Source: Hoeflea marina
Lineage (GTDB): Bacteria; Pseudomonadota; Alphaproteobacteria; Rhizobiales; Rhizobiaceae
Assembly (NCBI RefSeq): GCF_003182275.1
Contig: NZ_QGTR01000001.1
Coordinates: 720,130-784,129 of the forward strand
Length of the DNA: 64,000 bases
Direction of reading: 5' to 3'
The first letter of the stretch is position 1, and each line of letters starts with the position of its first letter. Made by a program: the position numbers and the translations under genes. The notes beneath the pieces are model-generated. The model was not told the origin of the DNA. It worked only from the letters and a program-made list of their open reading frames with translations, and ran no database searches. This document shows positions 27,127 through 36,294 of the stretch, piece by piece.

Positions 27127-28329
27127 TCAGCGCTCCACCAGTGCGACCCTGGAATTAAACCAGTTCATGAAGCTGGACGTCAGGAGTGAAATCGTAAGAT
27201 AGACCAGCATGGTGATGGAAATGACTTCCACCGCCTGGCCCGTCTGGTTGAGGACTGTGCCGCCGAACACCGCCACGAGGTCCGGATAGCCGATGGCGAC
27301 GGCCAGCGACGAATTCTTGGTCAGGTTGAGATACTGGCTCGTCAGCGGCGGGATGATCACCCGCATGGCCTGCGGAACGATCACGAGACGGCTGGTGTGA
27401 TTCGGCCTGAGCCCCAGGGCGAAGGCCGCCTCGGTCTGGCCATGCGAGACGGCGAGAATGCCGGCGCGGACGATTTCGGCAATGAACGAGGCGGTGTAGA
27501 GCGAGATGCCGAGTATCAGCGCCATGAATTCAGGCTGGATCACCCGACCGCCGACCATGTTGAAGCCTTCGAGGCGGGCATAGTCGACCACGAAGGGCGC
27601 GCCGGTGATGATAAAGGCAATCAGCGGCAGGGCGATGGTGAGGCCGAGACCGGTAAGGAAGACCGGGAACTGCTGGCCGGTTTCCATCTGGCGCTTCCGC
27701 GACCACATGCCGATGACCACCCACATGGCGAGCCCGACCAGCAGCGCGATCCAGACCAGGCCCGACCCCTCCTCGCCGATGGCGCGCGGCAGATACAGGC
27801 CGCGGTTGTTGAGAAACACGGAATCACCGAACAGCGCATGCGCACCTCGCGGCGACGGCAGCACGGCGAGCACCGCCTTGTACCAGAACAGCAACTGCAG
27901 GAGCAGCGGGATGTTGCGCAGGGTTTCGACATAGACTGTGGCGAGCTTCTGCACGAGGTAGTTCTTCGAAAGACGCGCCAGGCCGACGACAAAGCCGATG
28001 ATGGTGGCAAAGAAGATGCCGATGGCGGCCACCAGCAGCGTGTTGGTCAGGCCGACCATGAATGCCGTGAAATAGGTGGAATCGTTGGTGTAGTGGATCA
28101 GCGTCTGGCCGATGTCGAAACCGGCGCGGTCCCCGAAGAATCCGAAGCCGGAGGCAATGCCGGCACGCGCCAGATTGTCGACCGCATTGGTCACGCCGGT
28201 GTAGAGGATGTAGACGACGACGATGACGGTCAGCGCCTGGAAAAAATAACTGCGGACCTTCGGGTCGTAAATCAGCGATACGCGACCGGAATCAGCGACG
28301 CCCGCGGCGGCGTCTGAAGAATTAGCCAT
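27127..28329 (-). CDS. aapQ: General L-amino acid ABC transporter, permease AapQ
   Basis: A 400-residue permease starting [10 protein letters not shown]. It has the extended N-terminus and periplasmic loop of AapQ, then the conserved [12 protein letters not shown] (EAA-loop) and [12 protein letters not shown]-like helices ([16 protein letters not shown]). It is separated from aapJ by 127 bases that contain a very stable hairpin. An in-frame Met four codons upstream is possible. Confidence 0.96.
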   Translation of the reverse strand: MANSSDAAAGVADSGRVSLIYDPKVRSYFFQALTVIVVVYILYTGVTNAVDNLARAGIASGFGFFGDRAGFDIGQTLIHYTNDSTYFTAFMVGLTNTLLVAAIGIFFATIIGFVVGLARLSKNYLVQKLATVYVETLRNIPLLLQLLFWYKAVLAVLPSPRGAHALFGDSVFLNNRGLYLPRAIGEEGSGLVWIALLVGLAMWVVIGMWSRKRQMETGQQFPVFLTGLGLTIALPLIAFIITGAPFVVDYARLEGFNMVGGRVIQPEFMALILGISLYTASFIAEIVRAGILAVSHGQTEAAFALGLRPNHTSRLVIVPQAMRVIIPPLTSQYLNLTKNSSLAVAIGYPDLVAVFGGTVLNQTGQAVEVISITMLVYLTISLLTSSFMNWFNSRVALVER

Positions 28330-28418
28330 GTCTGTCCCCAACTCTGTTATTCCGGGCCAAAGGACACCGGCTTATAAGATGCATGGTCGTTGCCGTGCAC
28401 CTGGTCTCGGCAAGTCAA

Positions 28419-28444
28419 CGGCGCGGGGCCAAGGCCCCGCGCCG
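28419..28444 (-). promoter_or_regulatory. GC-rich stem-loop between aapJ and aapQ
   Basis: A perfect 12-base stem, CGGCGCGGGGCC with GGCCCCGCGCCG, and a two-base AA loop (a four-base loop if the tightest pair opens) lies 12 bases after the aapJ stop. Hairpins here typically protect the 3' end of the binding-protein mRNA so it is made in excess of the permeases. There is no T-tract, so full termination is unlikely. Confidence 0.75.
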
Positions 28445-28456
28445 GCAGTCAGGATG

Positions 28457-29479
28457 TTAGCGGATCGGCGGCGCGTACTGCAGGCCGCCCTTCGACCACA
28501 GCGCGTTCACGCCGCGGGCGATGCCCAGCGGTGTTGATGCGCCGACATTGGCTTCGAAGATCTCGCCGTAGTTACCGACCTGCTTGATCACGTTGTAGGC
28601 CCAGTCATTGCCGATGCCGATGGCTTCGCCGAAGGTGCCTTCCTTGCCCAGAAGACGCATGACGTTGGGGTCGGTGGAAGTGACCATCTCGTCGACATTT
28701 GCCTTGGTGATGCCCATTTCCTCGGCGTTCAGCATCGCGTAGTGAACCCACTTGACGATGGAGAACCACTGGTCGTCGCCCTGGCGGACGGCGGGTCCAA
28801 GCGGCTCCTTGGAGATGATTTCCGGCAGGACCATGTGGTCATCGGGGGCCGACAGGCCGAGGCGGATCGAATACAGGCCCGACTGGTCGGTTGTGTAGAC
28901 GTCGCAACGGTTGGCGTCGTAGGCCGAGTTCACTTCTTCCAGCTTTTCGAACACGACCGGGTTGTAGGTCATGTTGTTGGCCTTGAAGTAGTCGGTCAGG
29001 TTGAGCTCGGTGGTGGTTCCGGTCTGCACGCAGACGGAAGCGCCGGAGAGCTGCAGGGCCGAATTGACGCCGAGCGACTTGCGCACCATGAAGCCCTGGC
29101 CATCGTAATAGTTGACGCCGGCGAAGTTGAGGCCGAGTTCCGTGTCGCGGCTCATCGTCCAGGTTGTGTTGCGCGAAAGCACATCGATTTCACCGGACTG
29201 CAGAGCGGTGAAGCGCTCCTTGGCCGACAGCGGGCTGAACTTCACGGCCTTCGGATCGCCGAAGATGGCGGCGGCCACGCCGCGGCAGAGGTCGACGTCG
29301 AGGCCGGTCCAGTCGCCAGCATCGTTGGGTGCCGAGAAGCCGGCCAGACCCGTGGAAACGCCACACTGGACGAAGCCCTTTGCCTTCACGTCATCCAGTG
29401 TCGCTGCGGACGCAGCCGCGGCGCCGAGGCCTGCAAACGCGGCCGCGCCGACTACTGCTGTCAAGATTGACTTGTTCAT
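28457..29479 (-). CDS. aapJ: General L-amino acid ABC transporter, periplasmic binding protein
   Basis: A 340-residue solute-binding protein with a signal peptide (NKSILTAVVGAAAFAGLG to AASA). Family blocks are KGFVQCGVSTGLAGFSAPN, LDVDLCRGVAAAIFGD and SRNTTWTMSRDTELG. It is the first gene of the operon. The 297-base divergent region to metC (29480-29776) should hold the promoters; no clear operator was found in it. Confidence 0.97.
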   Translation of the reverse strand: MNKSILTAVVGAAAFAGLGAAAASAATLDDVKAKGFVQCGVSTGLAGFSAPNDAGDWTGLDVDLCRGVAAAIFGDPKAVKFSPLSAKERFTALQSGEIDVLSRNTTWTMSRDTELGLNFAGVNYYDGQGFMVRKSLGVNSALQLSGASVCVQTGTTTELNLTDYFKANNMTYNPVVFEKLEEVNSAYDANRCDVYTTDQSGLYSIRLGLSAPDDHMVLPEIISKEPLGPAVRQGDDQWFSIVKWVHYAMLNAEEMGITKANVDEMVTSTDPNVMRLLGKEGTFGEAIGIGNDWAYNVIKQVGNYGEIFEANVGASTPLGIARGVNALWSKGGLQYAPPIR

Positions 29480-29776
29480 TTGATACAACCTTTTTTCTGT
29501 TGCCCTGTGTATTGGGGTCCAAGGTGAATGACGGTGCGGTTTATCCACACTCGCTCTCCCGCACCTTGTACAGCCACCATACGATGCCGAAACGCGGGTT
29601 GGGTCAAGCCTTACCGAGCGGAAAATCGTTCGCTGGGCAAAAAACCTCCAGGTAATGAGACTGAAATCCCGGCGCCGCCGTTTGATGGCAGCGCGAATTG
29701 ATATAGAGCGGAGATTGCCGGGTACGTCGCCCGGTTGCTCCGGCGGAAACCAATTCACTGACAGGATCACGCAGAC

Positions 29777-30964
29777 ATGACCGAAAAGTCGAAATCTACG
29801 ACCAAGGGGATCAACACCCGCCTCGCCCATCTTGGCTATGAGCCCCGGTCCTTCCACGGCTTTGTCAATCCGCCTGTCGTCCACGCCTCCACGGTTCTGT
29901 TTCCCGATGCCGCAACTCTTGCCAGCCGCGATCAGAAATACACCTATGGCACCCACGGAACACCGACGACCGACGCGCTGTGCGAAGCCATCAATGCGCT
30001 GGAAGGCTCGGCCGGCACCATCGTGGTGCCCTCGGGACTGGCGGCCGTCACCGTGCCGCTGCTGGCCTATCTCCAGGCCGGCGATCACATCCTCATCGTC
30101 GATTCCGTCTACGGGCCAACCCGGCGCTTCTGCAACACCACGCTGCGGCGCTTCGGTGTCGAGACCACCTATTACGATCCGATGATCGGCGCCGGCATCG
30201 ACGCGCTGATGCGTCCCAACACCCGGCTGGTGCACACCGAGGCTCCCGGATCCAACACCTTCGAGATGCAGGACATTCCCGCGATTGCGGAAGTGGCTCA
30301 TGCCCGAGGCGCGCTGGTCAGCATGGACAACACCTGGGCCACACCGCTGTTCTTCAAGCCGCTTGACCATGGCGTCGACATCTCCATCCATGCCGCCACC
30401 AAGTATCCCGCCGGCCACTCCGACATTCTCATCGGCTCGGTCTCCGCCAACGAGAAGGCGTGGCCCGCCCTGCTCGACACCTTCACCAATCTCGGTGTCT
30501 GCGCCGGTCCGGACGACAGCTACATGACGCTGCGCGGCCTGCGCACCATGGGCGTTCGGCTGGAGCGCCACCAGCAGAGCGCTCTGGCCATCGCGCGCGA
30601 ACTCGAGAGTTCGGCGGGCATAGCCCGGGTGTTGCATCCGGCGCTCGAGAGCTTTCCAGGCCACGGAATCTGGAAACGCGACTTCTGTGGGTCCAGCGGC
30701 ATCTTCTCGATCGTGCTCGATGTGGCCGATCAGGACCGCTGGAAGGCCAAGTCGCACGCATTCCTCGATGCGCTGGAAATTTTCGGCCTCGGCTATTCCT
30801 GGGGTGGCTATGAGAGTCTGGCCGTGATTGCCAATCTTTCCGACCGGACCGTCGCCAAGGCGCCTTCCGAAGGGCCGGTGATACGGCTGCAGATCGGCCT
30901 TGAGGACGTCAGCGACCTGATGGAGGACATCAATCGGGCACTGGCCGCGTCGCTGGCTGCCTGA
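29777..30964 (+). CDS. metC: Cystathionine beta-lyase
   Basis: A 395-residue PLP enzyme of the Cys/Met metabolism family, cleaving cystathionine to homocysteine, pyruvate and ammonia. The PLP lysine is Lys209 in ATKYPAGHSD; VPSGLAAVTVPLLAYLQAGD and DNTWATPLFFKPLDHGVD are family blocks, and the C-terminal SWGGYESL favours beta-lyase over gamma-synthase. In rhizobia metC is frequently divergent from aapJ, as here. Confidence 0.95.
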   Translation: MTEKSKSTTKGINTRLAHLGYEPRSFHGFVNPPVVHASTVLFPDAATLASRDQKYTYGTHGTPTTDALCEAINALEGSAGTIVVPSGLAAVTVPLLAYLQAGDHILIVDSVYGPTRRFCNTTLRRFGVETTYYDPMIGAGIDALMRPNTRLVHTEAPGSNTFEMQDIPAIAEVAHARGALVSMDNTWATPLFFKPLDHGVDISIHAATKYPAGHSDILIGSVSANEKAWPALLDTFTNLGVCAGPDDSYMTLRGLRTMGVRLERHQQSALAIARELESSAGIARVLHPALESFPGHGIWKRDFCGSSGIFSIVLDVADQDRWKAKSHAFLDALEIFGLGYSWGGYESLAVIANLSDRTVAKAPSEGPVIRLQIGLEDVSDLMEDINRALAASLAA

Positions 30965-30977
30965 GGCGCTTTGCGGC

Positions 30978-33575
30978 TCAGGCCGCCGGGGTCGGCAGGC
31001 TCACGACAAATCGCGAGCCACCAGCGAAGCCGGGGTCGAGCCGGATCGATCCGCCGTGGCTTTCCGACACCTTGCGGCACAGCGCCAGCCCGATGCCGGC
31101 GCCGGCATAGATCGATTCATCGCGATGCAGGCGGTGGAAGACGCCGAATATGTTCTCCGCCTCGGCGGCGGGGATGCCGATGCCGTTGTCTTCGATCCGG
31201 ATTTCAAGGTGATTTTCCCCCGCACTCTCGGAGATGCGGATATGGGGCGGATGATCGGCCTGCCTGTATTTCAGCGAATTCGCCATCAGGTTCTGGAACA
31301 TCTGCACAATCAGTTCGAAGTCGCCCGTCAGGCTTGCCCCCGCGGCCACTTCCACCGTGGCCCCTGTCTCCTCGATCATCGGCGCAAGATTGTTCCTTGC
31401 TTCGGCGATCGCTTCGGAGATCCGGAAGTTCTCCGGTCGAATAAACTTATAGGCCACGCGCGAATATTCGAGGAGGCCTCCGATCATCCGCTCCATTCGC
31501 ACGACGCTGGCCTGCATCTGCGTCGTCAGCATCGGCAGGTCGTCGAGCCGGCCGGTGGCTGCATCCTCGCGGATCATGTCGGCGAACTGTCGCACATGCC
31601 TCAGCGGCGCCTTCAGATCATGGGAGACAATGCCCGTGAACTGCTCCAGTGCCTCGTTGCGCAAAGCCAGTTCCTGTGCCTGCTGGGCGATGTGGCTGCG
31701 GGCGGCATGGCGTTCGGTGATGTCGCGCCCCACCGAAACGATCTCGACGGCCCGGCCCTTCTCGTAGATCATCAGATCCGACCAGAGGATGACATGCTCG
31801 TCCCCCTCCGGGTCCAGCATCACCTGTTCGAAGTCGCTCATCGGCGATTCCGGGGTCAGCACTGCGATATTGTCCAGCGCCAGTTGCCTGCGCTCGGCCG
31901 GCACGAACTCGACATATCTGCGCCCTATCATCTCCTCGGAGCTCAATCCTACCAGCTGCGCATAGACCTCGTTGACATAGGTCAGCGTGGTGTCCGGATG
32001 GGCCCGCGCGATGGCGTCAGGAAGGCTGCTGACGAGCGTCTCGAAGTTGCGCCGCTTGATTGCCAGCCGCGCCTCGGATTGGAGTTTCTCGGTGATGTCC
32101 TCGACGAAGGCGACGAAGGAACTGCCGGACCCTGTCACCAGCATCTCGATGCGGATCGAGCATGGATAGGTCGATCCGTCCCTGCGCCTGTGCACAGTGC
32201 GGAATTCGAGAAACGGCTTGTCTCCGTTGAGAAGCGGCGCCAGCAGCGCCGTGAATCTCGCGTGATCGAATTCCGGCTTGATGTCGAGCGGTGTCATCTG
32301 GCGCAACTGCTCGGTGGAATACTGCAGATTGTTGCGAGCGCCGTGATTGACCAGCGAGAACAGCAATGTCCGGCTGTCGAAGACATAGATCTCCTGGGTG
32401 ACGCCATTGACAAGCCGTCCCAGTCGTTCCGACGCCGACTGAAATTCGACCTTTTCGGTGATGTCCTCGACGAAGGCGACGTAGGAGCGGCCTCTGTTGA
32501 GGTCGAGCAGTTCCAGCCGCACTGCGCAGGCATAGATGCTTCCGTCCTTGCGGCGATGGGTGGTCCGCACCTCGACGAAGGTTTTCGAGCCGTCTACCAG
32601 GGGCGCGAGCAGTTCGGCCAGCCGTTCGCGACTGACATCAGGCATGATCTCGAGCGGCGACATCGCCCTGAGCTCGGCGAGATCGTATTGGAGATTGTGC
32701 CGGGCGCCGCGATTGACCAGTGTGTAGCGCAGGCTGACGGCATCGAAGGCATAGATTTCCTGCTGCGCATCTTCAAGAATGCGCCCCAGCGCCTCGGTTT
32801 CCGACTTGATCTGCAGCAGCGCCGTGATGTCTGTGCGCACGGCGACGCGCAGATTGTCGGGCGTCACCCTTTCGGCGATCTGCACCCATCTGTCGGTGCC
32901 GACCTGTTGAATGATGCTGCCCTCGGGGTTCCGGTGCTGCGTCATGCGCGCTGCGATCCAAGCTTCCGTGCCGCCTTCCATCCGATCGGCCTCCGGATAC
33001 AGGCCTGTCCTGAGGCTGTGGCGCAGGATCGCCTCGAACTGCACGCCCGGCACCATGATCTCGGCGGAATTGGGGTAGATGTCGCGGTAGGCGGCATTGC
33101 ACAACAGCAGCCGATCGTGCTCGTCGAAGATCACAAAGCCTTCCGGAATCGATGCCAGCGCCTCCTGCAGGATCGTTTCCATCCGCAGTCGCTCGGCCTG
33201 CACGGCAAGGACATCCGTAAGGTCGTGCGTGATCGCCAGCAGTCCGACGGTCGCGTCGTGCTCATCGGTGATGTGGCTCAGCGTCAGCGCACCCTCGAAG
33301 GTGGTTCCGTCCTTGCGCCGGAACACTGACTGTCCGCGATAGATGCGATCGGCGCTGTCGAGGGGAAAGATCTCCTGCCCGATCCGTTCCCAGTCGCGGC
33401 CGACGGCGTAGAGTTGCCGCGAGGACATGCCCGCGAACTCCTCCTGCGAATAACCGAAGACGCGTTCGGCGGCAGGATTGACCCTGATAATGATACGATC
33501 CTTGCCGGCCACGACAACCGGATCCGGCAGTGTGTGGTAGAGCGCCTTGAGCAGACGGTCGGCCTCATCGAACAT
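30978..33575 (-). CDS. Cytoplasmic multi-PAS sensor histidine kinase
   Basis: An 865-residue kinase with no membrane segments. Five PAS units run about residues 5-120, 135-250, 265-375, 385-497 and 510-622. Units 3 and 4 look like a duplication: both carry an F/VFD start, a LVNxGARxNLQY core and a YVAFVEDITEK-type or FVAFVEDITEK end. The HisKA motif has His652 in IVSHDLKAPLRH; the ATPase domain shows Asn766 (N box), DNGIGI near 796-801 and GAGIGLAL. It is third in an operon with a response regulator and a LuxR-type regulator. The signal is unknown. Confidence 0.9.
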   Translation of the reverse strand: MFDEADRLLKALYHTLPDPVVVAGKDRIIIRVNPAAERVFGYSQEEFAGMSSRQLYAVGRDWERIGQEIFPLDSADRIYRGQSVFRRKDGTTFEGALTLSHITDEHDATVGLLAITHDLTDVLAVQAERLRMETILQEALASIPEGFVIFDEHDRLLLCNAAYRDIYPNSAEIMVPGVQFEAILRHSLRTGLYPEADRMEGGTEAWIAARMTQHRNPEGSIIQQVGTDRWVQIAERVTPDNLRVAVRTDITALLQIKSETEALGRILEDAQQEIYAFDAVSLRYTLVNRGARHNLQYDLAELRAMSPLEIMPDVSRERLAELLAPLVDGSKTFVEVRTTHRRKDGSIYACAVRLELLDLNRGRSYVAFVEDITEKVEFQSASERLGRLVNGVTQEIYVFDSRTLLFSLVNHGARNNLQYSTEQLRQMTPLDIKPEFDHARFTALLAPLLNGDKPFLEFRTVHRRRDGSTYPCSIRIEMLVTGSGSSFVAFVEDITEKLQSEARLAIKRRNFETLVSSLPDAIARAHPDTTLTYVNEVYAQLVGLSSEEMIGRRYVEFVPAERRQLALDNIAVLTPESPMSDFEQVMLDPEGDEHVILWSDLMIYEKGRAVEIVSVGRDITERHAARSHIAQQAQELALRNEALEQFTGIVSHDLKAPLRHVRQFADMIREDAATGRLDDLPMLTTQMQASVVRMERMIGGLLEYSRVAYKFIRPENFRISEAIAEARNNLAPMIEETGATVEVAAGASLTGDFELIVQMFQNLMANSLKYRQADHPPHIRISESAGENHLEIRIEDNGIGIPAAEAENIFGVFHRLHRDESIYAGAGIGLALCRKVSESHGGSIRLDPGFAGGSRFVVSLPTPAA

Positions 33576-33619
33576 CGCGCACCATCCAGCCGTAGCTTTC
33601 GATCGCCTGTTCCGACCGG

Positions 33620-34051
33620 CTACAAATAATCCTCGACGCAATCATCGGGCAGCGGGTTGCGGGTGTATTCCTCCAGAATGAAGGCAATTGTCTTGGCGTC
33701 GATCTCGTCCTTCCCCAGACGAAAATCCGCCCCGTATTCCGGGAACTTCTGAAAATACTGCCCAGTGATATCCGACGAGATGATGCCGATGGGTCCGGTG
33801 AAGCCTGCATTGCGCAACTGCGGCGCTGTCTCGCGAAAATCATTGTTTGGCACCAGGCGGTTGTCGAGCAACACGATGTCGATCGGGCTCTGCGTCACGC
33901 ATTCGACTGCCTTGGCGATATCGCCGACATATTCCAGCGAGATCGTCGGCGTCGTCAGATTGCGAAACAGGCGCTGCAGGATCAGATTTTCGTTGGGATC
34001 ATCGTCGACGAGCAGGACATGGATGTTGTCGCGGGCGGATTCTGTGTTCAT
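33620..34051 (-). CDS. Single-domain response regulator
   Basis: A 143-residue receiver with no output domain. The acidic pocket is Asp16-18 (LVDDDPNEN), the phosphoacceptor is Asp63 in IVLLDNRL, and Lys114 is in RLGKDE. Its likely kinase is the multi-PAS protein 44 bases downstream. Single-domain receivers act on motors, other kinases or as phosphate shuttles. It lies 12 bases after the LuxR-type gene. Confidence 0.92.
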   Translation of the reverse strand: MNTESARDNIHVLLVDDDPNENLILQRLFRNLTTPTISLEYVGDIAKAVECVTQSPIDIVLLDNRLVPNNDFRETAPQLRNAGFTGPIGIISSDITGQYFQKFPEYGADFRLGKDEIDAKTIAFILEEYTRNPLPDDCVEDYL

Positions 34052-34063
34052 CTACGCTTCCCT

Positions 34064-34756
34064 TCAGTTGATCAGGCCGCTGCGGATGGCGGTCGCCACC
34101 ATCTGCGCCCGGTTGGCAACCTGAAGCTTGCGCAGAACTGCCGCCATGTAGGAATTGATCGTGTGCGCCGAGCGTCCCATGTTGGTGGCAATCTCGTTCG
34201 CCGTTTTGCCCTCGGCTGTCCAGCGCACGATCTGGATCTCGCTGTCTGTCAGCCCGGTGATCGTCTCCAGCGACAGGATCACGTCGTAGTAGCGCTGGAA
34301 GATCAGCGCCGCTTCGAGCGCGATGCCGGCGAGAACCGGTGCGTTCGGGGCCGGCCGATTGCCGAGCAGGATCAGGCCGAAGCGCTTGACGGCTGGCGTG
34401 TGAAGCGGAATCACCACGGCGCAGCGGTTGTCGCCCCCATCCATCAGTCCGGATGGATGGCCTTGCATCTCCTCGTGGCGAAACGTCTTCGGCACGATCG
34501 AGGTGTGAAGATGAACGATGAGGGGATCCTCGCGAGCGGCATTGCGTGCATCAAACTCATTGAGGCGCGCATCGGTCCAGCTTTGCAGATGAGCCGCGAC
34601 CGCATAGCTGAAGTCGCCGACCTCGCCGGACACCTCGACCAGGCCGTAGGAATCGAATTCGTGCTCCACGCTCAGACCGCGGAACAGCCGGAAGAAATCC
34701 ATCCTGTTCAACGCGCGCTGGAGTTCCTCTCCCATCGGCAATGTCGCATCCATCAT
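34064..34756 (-). CDS. LuxR-family transcriptional regulator with autoinducer-binding-like domain
   Basis: A 230-residue regulator. The C-terminal LuxR HTH is clear (residues ~165-225; LTDSEIQIVRWTAEGKTANE, then INSYMAAVLRKLQV). The N-terminal domain resembles the acyl-homoserine lactone-binding fold (Trp then a REDPLI motif), but one usual aromatic position seems absent. No luxI gene is present in the window, so it is a LuxR solo here. It is first in a three-gene operon with a response regulator and kinase. Confidence 0.8.
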   Translation of the reverse strand: MMDATLPMGEELQRALNRMDFFRLFRGLSVEHEFDSYGLVEVSGEVGDFSYAVAAHLQSWTDARLNEFDARNAAREDPLIVHLHTSIVPKTFRHEEMQGHPSGLMDGGDNRCAVVIPLHTPAVKRFGLILLGNRPAPNAPVLAGIALEAALIFQRYYDVILSLETITGLTDSEIQIVRWTAEGKTANEIATNMGRSAHTINSYMAAVLRKLQVANRAQMVATAIRSGLIN

Positions 34757-35130
34757 GACAAGTCGGTTCCAGTCCTATCCGCTCCGGGCAGCGGCGATCA
34801 TTCGGCGACGCAGCAATTTTGGCTGTTCAATGCACACGGCCTCACATTAGGCTGCATATATTGAATGTCCAACGAAAAGTAATTCGGCTCGACAGGCTGC
34901 AACTTAACCCTGTCCCCGCAGCATGCGGGATGTGCTTGTTTGGTGTGTGGCAACCATCGCGGCCATAGGGCGGAAGATCCGCTGCTGCGTTCGTAAGCAG
35001 TTGTAAAAACAAGATCCCTCGTCCGCGTCGAGCGAAGAATGTCCAAGCTTTGGCACGGAGATCCTAGAACGCCGATAGCAAAACGCAGACAAGGGCTTAG
35101 TGACTGACCAGTAAGTTCTTGGGATAAAAA
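34757..35130. other. Intergenic region upstream of the LuxR-type gene
   Basis: These 374 bases hold no credible protein gene. A small hairpin, CCCGCA-GCA-TGCGGG, lies at 34915-34929. The region should contain the promoter of the leftward luxR-rec-kinase operon and the tail of the tRNA transcript. I could not identify a lux-box-like palindrome. Confidence 0.5.
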
Positions 35131-35207
35131 TGGCGACCCCTGCTGGATTCGAACCAGCGACCGTCGGCTTAGAAGGCCGGTGCTCTATCCAGCTGAGCTA
35201 AGGGGCC
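35131..35207 (-). tRNA. tRNA-Arg (anticodon UCU)
   Basis: The minus strand folds as a 77-nt tRNA with encoded CCA. The acceptor stem is GGCCCCT with AGGGGTC (one G-U), the D-loop is AGCTGGATA, the anticodon loop CTTCTAA gives TCT, and the T-arm has GGTTCGAATCC. One C-A mismatch is seen at the top of the anticodon stem (27-43). UCU reads AGA and AGG codons, rare in this GC-rich genome. No integrase or att duplication is seen beside it. Confidence 0.97.
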
Positions 35208-35254
35208 TCATTGAGACTGGTACGGCAATCCAACGCCGCGGATGTGAACGGCCT

Positions 35255-35560
35255 TCAGTGGGTCCAAGGCTGTTTTCGATCAGAGCGGAAATTGTCGGAA
35301 TAGACAACCCTGCGCCGCTTGGCTTCCTTGGGTTCGATGACCCGGTAGTCGATCTGATTCTTTGTAGCATAGGCAACGGCATCCTCGACGCTGTCGAAAT
35401 GCATGCGAATCTGCTGCTTCATGTCCGTCGAGGAGGTATATCCCATGATCGGGTCGATCGTCCGCGGCAGTTCCGGATCGAACTCGAGAACCCATTCGCG
35501 GCATTGGGCCTTGCCCGACTGCATGACCGTCTTTGCGGGCCGATAGATCCTTGCCGACAT
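35255..35560 (-). CDS. NADH dehydrogenase accessory subunit, NDUFS4-like (ETC complex I family)
   Basis: A 101-residue soluble protein starting MSARIYRPAKTVMQSGK. The sequence WVLEFDPELPRTIDPIMGYT, then FDSVEDAVAYATKNQIDYRV, matches the NDUFS4/AQDQ family that stabilises the peripheral arm of complex I in mitochondria and alphaproteobacteria. It is a single gene away from the nuo cluster. It is the last leftward gene before the tRNA. Confidence 0.9.
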   Translation of the reverse strand: MSARIYRPAKTVMQSGKAQCREWVLEFDPELPRTIDPIMGYTSSTDMKQQIRMHFDSVEDAVAYATKNQIDYRVIEPKEAKRRRVVYSDNFRSDRKQPWTH

Positions 35561-35852
35561 GAGCGACCTCTTCCTGTACGTTGCCCTGGCTCGGCGTGAA
35601 ACCGACGGCCATTCGTGCCGGCCCGACCTCATCCTTGCAGACGGCAGTCGACCCGCTCAGTTCCACCGCCCGCGGGGCGATTTTCCGCCTGCCCGAGCCG
35701 GGCACGCGATCGGAACAGGTCGTCGCACCGCTGCCGGAGCGGCGACCTGACCGGCAGAGCAATGCCCGCACCCCCACCCAAAGTCAAGACGATTTGTAGG
35801 CTCCCAGCCCCGTCCCCGAGGCGTCGGCTGAGCCCGGACGCCTGGCTTCGGA

Positions 35853-36281
35853 TCAGCCGCCGTCGGCGACCAGGCCGATCGACTGGATGCCGGCAACGGC
35901 ACAGGTCTCGTCATTGTCGGAACTGTCGCCGGTGATGCCAACCGCGCCCACGATGCGGCCGTCTTCGCCTCGAATGAGCACGCCGCCGGGCACCGGCACC
36001 AGCACGCCACCCGCCAGCGCGTTCATCGACTGGATGAAATAGGGCTGTTCCTGGGCGCGGTTGAAAATCGCCCGCGATCCCATGCCGAGCGCGATCGCGC
36101 CATTGGCCTTGCCGATGGCGATGTCGGGACGCATGCGGCTGGAGCCGTCGGTGCGTTCGAGCGCGACAAGCGCCCCGCCGCCGTCCAGGACCGCTACCGT
36201 CAGCGGCTTGAGCCCCATGTCCGCTGCCTTGGCCAGCGCCACCTTGATGATGTCGCGAGCCTGTTGAAGTGTCAGTTGCAT
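35853..36281 (-). CDS. GlcG/HbpS-family heme-binding-like protein
   Basis: A 142-residue protein starting MQLTLQQARDIIKVAL. Blocks LKPLTVAVLDGGGALVALER, MGSRAIFNRAQEQPYF and GGVLIRGEDGRIVGAVGI are characteristic of GlcG/HbpS. GlcG genes often travel with glycolate oxidase genes; in this locus a GlcD/GlcF-like fusion lies divergently at 42574. The molecular role is unclear (HbpS relatives bind heme). It starts 13 bases after the CoA-transferase gene stop. Confidence 0.85.
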   Translation of the reverse strand: MQLTLQQARDIIKVALAKAADMGLKPLTVAVLDGGGALVALERTDGSSRMRPDIAIGKANGAIALGMGSRAIFNRAQEQPYFIQSMNALAGGVLVPVPGGVLIRGEDGRIVGAVGITGDSSDNDETCAVAGIQSIGLVADGG

Positions 36282-36294
36282 CGTATGTTCCTGT

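Noticed and set aside
31056-33329. A 757-codon open frame antisense to the histidine kinase
   Set aside because: Composition artefact of a GC-rich gene; no start signal or recognisable domain, and the kinase frame is certain.
34757-35130. Search for a lux-box-type palindrome before the LuxR gene
   Set aside because: Only a small CCCGCA/TGCGGG hairpin was found, which does not resemble a lux box.
35131-35207. tRNA-Arg as an integration site of a genomic island
   Set aside because: No integrase, no repeated tRNA 3' fragment and no clear composition shift were seen next to it.
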